Shown piece by piece: positions 5,073-8,032 of a DNA stretch of 8,032 bases. The notes beneath the pieces are model-generated. The model searched no databases, was not told where the DNA came from, and saw only the letters and a program-made list of their open reading frames with translations. Within the stretch, counting starts at the first letter, position 1. Each line of letters starts with the position of its first letter. A program made the position numbers and the translations under genes. Location of the stretch: positions 1 to 8,032 of the forward strand of contig URUC01000087.1 of the NCBI GenBank assembly GCA_900550965.1. Reading direction: 5' to 3'. The stretch comes from an uncultured Collinsella sp. (lineage in GTDB: Bacteria; Actinomycetota; Coriobacteriia; Coriobacteriales; Coriobacteriaceae).

Positions 5073-6653
5073 TTGAGCATTACGCCCCTCGATAGCATCC
5101 GCCGCGCCATCGCCCGCCGCAATGGCGTCGCCGACCCCGCCGTATCGAGAGACGGCACCGCAAAGGGCCGGGGCGGTCGCATCGAGAACGGCCTGTTCCC
5201 GGCCTCGCACACCGCCGAGGAGCTCGCTCGCATCCAGGAGCTGAGCCAGCGCAACGCCGGCGGGCCCGATAGCAGCCAAGCCGCACGTCGCCGGCGCGAA
5301 CGCGATCGGGAGCCCGGCCCCGTCCGCCGCATGGTCAACGCTTGGTGGAACCGCCTGCTTGGAGCCGTCTATGGCGGCGGGTTCTCCATGCAGGAAGCGG
5401 AATACGAGGAGCACGCCACCAGTCGCGACTATCTTTGGAACACCCTCGGCACCGCCGTGTGGGGCTTGGCGTTTCCGCTGCTCACCATCGTGTCTACGCA
5501 GCTCGTGGGCGCCGAAGAAGCAGGCAAATTCTCCATCGCCTTTGTCACCGGCACGCTCATCATGATCGCGTGCAACTACGGCGTGCGCAACTTTCAGGTC
5601 TCGGACATCGACGAAAAGACGTCCTTTGCCTCCTACCAGCTCAACCGCTGGCTTTGCGGAGCGCTCGCCCTAGGCTGCGGCCTCATGTACAGCAGCGCCC
5701 GCGGCTATGACGCGCAGATGGCCACGATCGGCCTGGGCGTCTACCTGTATAAGGTCATCGACGGCGTCGCCGACGTGTACGAAGGCCGCCTGCAGCAGGC
5801 CGACAAGCTCTACTTGGCTGGAATGAGTCAAACGCTACGCTCCGTCGGCGTCATCGCGGTCTTCAGCGTGGCGCTGTTCCTCACGCGTAGCATGCCCATC
5901 GCGGCCATGGCCATGGGCATTGCCGCGATCGCCTCGCTCGTGCTGGTCACCGCGCCGCTCGCCCTGCTCGAGACCGAAAAATCGCGCCGCGTAAGCCTGC
6001 GCGAGGTCGGCCACCTGTTTGTCCAGTGCGCCCCACTCTTTGGCGCGCTATTCCTGTTCAATCTTATCGAGAGCATGCCCAAGTTTGTGATGGAAGGAAC
6101 ACTGGCCTACAAATACCAGCTGTACTTTAATGCCCTGTTTTTTCCAGCTCAGGCTATTCTGTTGAGCATTGGATTTGTCTATAAACCGCAGCTCCTGCGC
6201 TTGTCGAGCATTTGGGCTAATCCTCGCAAGCGTCGTCGCTTTGACCTGATTATTGTTGCCGTTATGGCGCTGATCGTGGTCATCACCGGCGTGTGCGCCG
6301 CATTTATGGCAGGTCCCGGTATTCCCCTCATGAGCTTTATGTACGGTCTCAGCTTTGAGCGCTACCGTACGCTGGCGCTGCTGATGGTCGTCGCCGGCGG
6401 CGTCACCGCGGCCATCGACTTTATCTACGCCATCATCACGGTGCTGCGCCATGCCGGCGACGTCACCAAGGTCTACCTGATTTGTTTTGCCGCGAGCGTG
6501 GTACTGCCGGTGATTCTAATCAATCTGCTCGGCCTGATGGGCGCCGTCGTAAGCTACCTAGCCATCATGGCCCTGCTGCTGGTACTGTTGGTTATCGAGT
6601 ACGCCCACATCCGCCAACGCATAGAGAGGGACCGGAATCCGTACGGCGCCTAA
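5073..6653 (+). CDS. Polysaccharide flippase / O-antigen translocase family membrane protein
   Basis: The 526-residue protein has about twelve hydrophobic segments (roughly 121-143, 153-170, 193-206, 217-232, 256-272, 278-300, 312-330, 347-370, 391-413, 433-455, 466-487, 489-509). The segment TQLVGAEEAGKFSIAFVTGTLIMIACNYGVRNFQVSD (142-178) is typical of the Wzx/COG2244 lipopolysaccharide-biosynthesis group, which moves lipid-linked glycans across the cytoplasmic membrane. The start codon is TTG, supported by AAAGGA seven bases upstream. Residues 1-115 before the first segment are hydrophilic and Arg-rich (ARRRRERDRE at 71-80), longer than usual for the family. An internal start at Met87 is possible but lacks such a site. 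There are no glycosyltransferase or polymerase genes nearby, so its glycan is unknown. A 17-bp operator-like repeat lies upstream. Another member of the MOP exporter superfamily is the main alternative. Confidence 0.85.
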   Translation: MSITPLDSIRRAIARRNGVADPAVSRDGTAKGRGGRIENGLFPASHTAEELARIQELSQRNAGGPDSSQAARRRRERDREPGPVRRMVNAWWNRLLGAVYGGGFSMQEAEYEEHATSRDYLWNTLGTAVWGLAFPLLTIVSTQLVGAEEAGKFSIAFVTGTLIMIACNYGVRNFQVSDIDEKTSFASYQLNRWLCGALALGCGLMYSSARGYDAQMATIGLGVYLYKVIDGVADVYEGRLQQADKLYLAGMSQTLRSVGVIAVFSVALFLTRSMPIAAMAMGIAAIASLVLVTAPLALLETEKSRRVSLREVGHLFVQCAPLFGALFLFNLIESMPKFVMEGTLAYKYQLYFNALFFPAQAILLSIGFVYKPQLLRLSSIWANPRKRRRFDLIIVAVMALIVVITGVCAAFMAGPGIPLMSFMYGLSFERYRTLALLMVVAGGVTAAIDFIYAIITVLRHAGDVTKVYLICFAASVVLPVILINLLGLMGAVVSYLAIMALLLVLLVIEYAHIRQRIERDRNPYGA

Positions 6654-6677
6654 TTGCGGCGATGGGAGCCGCTAATT
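6652..6677 (+). terminator. Weak stem-loop at the flippase stop codon
   Basis: AATTGCGGC (6652-6660) pairs with GCCGC-T-AATT (6668-6677) with one bulged T and a 7-nt loop, overlapping the TAA stop. No T tract follows, so it is at best a partial terminator or a 3'-end protecting structure. Confidence 0.25.
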
Positions 6678-6723
6678 TGCGGTGGAATCACCCCGGCTGG
6701 GGTCTCGTTGCGGACACGCAAAA

Positions 6724-6846
6724 CTAAGTGAGTAGACTTTTACCGAATCCCGCACCACACCGACAAAGCACAAGTCCGTGACCTGCGGTTTTATTGAGGC
6801 AAATATGTTGGGTGCTCGGCATTTCCAAAAAAGTCTACTCACTTAG
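6724..6846. repeat. 123-bp element with perfect 18-bp terminal inverted repeats
   Basis: CTAAGTGAGTAGACTTTT (6724-6741) is repeated exactly, inverted, at 6829-6846 and encloses 87 bp. Inside, CCGA (6743-6746) pairs with TCGG (6816-6819), and GCACC (6752-6756) with GGTGC (6811-6815), in nested register with the outer arms. The whole element could therefore fold as one long hairpin. No coding frame, transposase or obvious target-site duplication is visible. It could be a non-autonomous mobile element (MITE-like), a dispersed structural repeat, or a non-coding RNA. Confidence 0.7.
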
Positions 6847-6865
6847 CCAGCGGGCAGCCAAAAAG

Positions 6866-6904
6866 AACCGTCGCAACGTTATTGAACTCCGTTGCGACGG
6901 TTTT
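6866..6904. terminator. Strong bidirectional rho-independent terminator
   Basis: AACCGTCGCAACG (6866-6878) and CGTTGCGACGGTT (6890-6902) form a perfect 13-bp stem around an 11-nt loop. TTTT follows the stem on the plus strand, and the minus strand continues as TTCTTTTTGG. It lies between convergent genes and can stop transcripts from both the flippase and the phosphoesterase. Confidence 0.9.
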
Positions 6905-6970
6905 CGTGCATTTTCGCGCATCCGCGATCGCAGACGCGCCCCATTTCTAGTAGATGACCGCTTTCGAATG

Positions 6971-6995
6971 TGCCAAAGGGGCTGTCCCTTTGGCA
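6971..6995. repeat. CCAAAGGG palindrome after the phosphoesterase
   Basis: TGCCAAAGGG (6971-6980) and CCCTTTGGCA (6986-6995) form a perfect 10-bp stem with loop GCTGT; on the plus strand pairing extends to 6967/6999 with one G.T. It begins 16 nt after the phosphoesterase stop, as the four CACAAAGG repeats do after their genes. It also shares the AAAGG...CTGTCC...CTTTG core with them. It has no T tract, so termination probably depends on the hairpin at 6866-6904. Confidence 0.7.
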
Positions 6996-7011
6996 TATTC
7001 CGGCGGAACCC

Positions 7012-7851
7012 CTACTCTCCTGGATGGATGTTGGCGTAAAACTCCGCACCGTCGTCCAGGCGCAGGATGCCCACGCGGCCGAACTCGGAGCCGGTGGCGG
7101 CGGCGCAGTCGATGTCGATGCGGTCGGGAACGCCGGCGGTATCCTCGCCGCCCAGGCGCACAATCTGTCCGCGCCCCGACTCCTCGTCGAGTCCTGCCAG
7201 GCCGCCTACCTCGCAATAACGCCCGAGCGACACCGTTGGCGTGTGGCCGCTCACCACGACCGGACCCTTGCCCTCGGCGGAAAGCAGCCCCGTCGGCGCA
7301 TCCCAGTAGCCGTGACGAATCCACAGCAGGTCATCGGACGACTGCACGGCAAGCATTTGCTGCAACAACTCGTCATCGGCATCGACCGCTCCCCTGCCGT
7401 TGCCGCAATCGACACCGTGCTCAAGCAAAAAAGCGCGAGCAGCCTCGGTCTGGATGCCGGCATGCACCAGCAGGTACGGACGCTCGTCAGTCTCGGCCAC
7501 TGCGTAGAGCGGCAGCGTCGCCATCCAACGCACGAGCTCCTCGTACGCCTCAAATTCCATGTCGTTGAGCTGCTGACGGGTAGTCCAACCGCCGTTGATA
7601 TCCCAGGTCTCGGCATCGAGCGGATCCTGGCCAATGATGGCATCGAGCATGATCTGCTCGTGATTGCCCTTGAGAACGCGGGCGTTAGGCAGCGAGCGCA
7701 CGAGCTTAATAACGCCGACCGGATCGGGCCCGCGATCGATCATGTCGCCCAGCACGTACAGCGTGTCGTCGGACGTCAACGAGATCTTAGACAGGGCCTC
7801 GTCAAGCGCATGCACGTGTCCGTGAGCATCAGATGTCACATAGATCGCCAT
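7012..7851 (-). CDS. Calcineurin-like metallophosphoesterase (PP1/ApaH-like)
   Basis: The 279-residue cytosolic protein carries the full metal-binding signature of the family: SDAHGH (7-12, Asp8 and His10), GDMIDRG (35-41), GNHE (62-65), LLVHAG (127-132) and SGHTP (201-205), ending with RIDIDCAA (244-251) before a final beta strand. Such enzymes use two metal ions to hydrolyse phosphoesters. Bacterial relatives include Ser/Thr protein phosphatases of the PrpA/PrpB type and symmetrical diadenosine tetraphosphatases, and the motifs alone do not separate these. The start at 7851 has AAAGG 6 nt upstream. A promoter (7927-7955) and a compact inverted repeat in the leader precede it, and no co-transcribed gene is visible. 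The downstream palindrome and terminator suggest a single-gene unit. Confidence 0.9.
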   Translation of the reverse strand: MAIYVTSDAHGHVHALDEALSKISLTSDDTLYVLGDMIDRGPDPVGVIKLVRSLPNARVLKGNHEQIMLDAIIGQDPLDAETWDINGGWTTRQQLNDMEFEAYEELVRWMATLPLYAVAETDERPYLLVHAGIQTEAARAFLLEHGVDCGNGRGAVDADDELLQQMLAVQSSDDLLWIRHGYWDAPTGLLSAEGKGPVVVSGHTPTVSLGRYCEVGGLAGLDEESGRGQIVRLGGEDTAGVPDRIDIDCAAATGSEFGRVGILRLDDGAEFYANIHPGE

Positions 7852-7898
7852 GGAACGCCTTTCCCTACCTTGCGACCGAAGCCCGGAACCGCAACTAA

Positions 7899-7915
7899 AA
7901 CTTCAAGTTGAACTT
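7899..7915. promoter_or_regulatory. Interlocked inverted repeats in the phosphoesterase leader
   Basis: AACTT-C-AAGTT-G-AACTT consists of three 5-bp blocks in alternating orientation, so the middle block is an inverted partner of both neighbours. It lies about 5-21 nt after the predicted transcription start and could be an operator or a switching hairpin. No regulator is identified. Confidence 0.35.
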
Positions 7916-7926
7916 AAACGTTACCC

Positions 7927-7955
7927 ATTGTACTCCGTTGCAATAAAGCTGGAAA
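7927..7955 (-). promoter_or_regulatory. Promoter of the phosphoesterase gene
   Basis: On the minus strand TTTCCA (7955-7950) is followed after 17 nt by TACAAT (7932-7927), matching 4/6 and 5/6 consensus positions. Transcription would begin near 7920, giving a leader of about 69 nt. The -35 lies within a small GGAAA-GGG-TTTCC dyad (7951-7963). Confidence 0.5.
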
Positions 7956-7975
7956 GGGTTTCCGAGCAGAGGCAA

Positions 7976-7990
7976 AGACGGCAGCCGTCT
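7976..7990. repeat. Short hairpin near the right edge
   Basis: AGACGGC-A-GCCGTCT has 7-bp arms. As RNA it would form AGACG-GCAGC-CGTCT. On the minus strand it is followed by TTTGCC, a weak terminator tail, and it begins at a TAG (7991-7989). It may mark the end of an unseen upstream gene, but too little sequence is present to tell. Confidence 0.3.
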
Positions 7991-8032
7991 ATGACGATAT
8001 CGCGCACGCCCGCAATCTAACCCCATAAACCC

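Larger units (their letters stand above)
6654..7011. other. Convergent intergenic region between flippase and phosphoesterase
   Basis: This 358-bp stretch has no supportable gene. It contains a small ACCCC-GGCT-GGGGT hairpin (6690-6703), the 123-bp inverted-repeat element (6724-6846), a strong bidirectional terminator (6866-6904) and a CCAAAGGG palindrome (6971-6995). The remaining bases, 6905-6966, show nothing I recognise. Confidence 0.7.

Noticed and set aside
6970..7911. 313-codon plus-strand open frame opposite the phosphoesterase
   Set aside because: The minus-strand frame has every metallophosphoesterase motif. This one starts inside a palindrome and has no recognisable domain.
7957..8032. 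tRNA-like span with GGGTTT and AAACCC ends on the minus strand
   Set aside because: The end pairing is 76 nt apart, but there is no TTCRA T-loop, no D-arm consensus and no anticodon arm in the expected place.

Overview
The window looks like chromosomal DNA of a high-GC actinobacterium of the Coriobacteriia, most likely Collinsella or a close relative. This is inferred from GC-rich codon use, purine-rich ribosome binding sites (AAAGGAGG, AAAGGA, GAAGGGAG), a TTG start, and short dispersed palindromes with the core CACAAAGG...CTGTCC...CCTTTGTG, which I associate with Collinsella genomes without having checked. No phage, plasmid, CRISPR or restriction-modification genes are visible. All recognised genes are ordinary chromosomal families, so most of the unusual content lies between genes.

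Layout. Minus-strand genes fill 1-4723. Read in their own direction they are: ATP-dependent PEP carboxykinase (pckA, 4723-3053), a stand-alone B3/B4 tRNA-editing-type domain protein (2825-2106), a MarR-family regulator (1935-1498) followed by a DegV-type fatty-acid-binding protein (1378-524), a small MGMT-like alkyltransferase (443-123), and probably the first codons of another gene (29-1). A 349-bp divergent intergenic region dense in dyad symmetry (4724-5072) separates pckA from a plus-strand polysaccharide flippase-type membrane protein (5073-6653, TTG start). A 358-bp convergent intergenic region (6654-7011) holds a 123-bp element with perfect 18-bp terminal inverted repeats and a strong bidirectional terminator. 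It is followed by a minus-strand calcineurin-like phosphoesterase (7851-7012) and its promoter region up to the right edge.

How the parts work together. The genes do not form one pathway. MarR plus DegV is the clearest pair: a one-component regulator followed by a probable acyl-binding protein, suggesting lipid-responsive control. pckA interconverts oxaloacetate and PEP at the anaplerotic node. The B3/B4 gene appears to have its own promoter and a structured leader of about 138 nt. Four copies of one palindromic repeat each lie 10-25 nt after the stop codon of a minus-strand gene and resemble rho-independent terminators. A shorter relative follows the phosphoesterase. The most unusual signals are this terminator-repeat family with its conserved loop, the 123-bp inverted-repeat element, the palindrome-rich pckA/flippase divergent region, and the B3/B4 leader. 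No gene in the window supports a claim of a wholly new enzymatic system.
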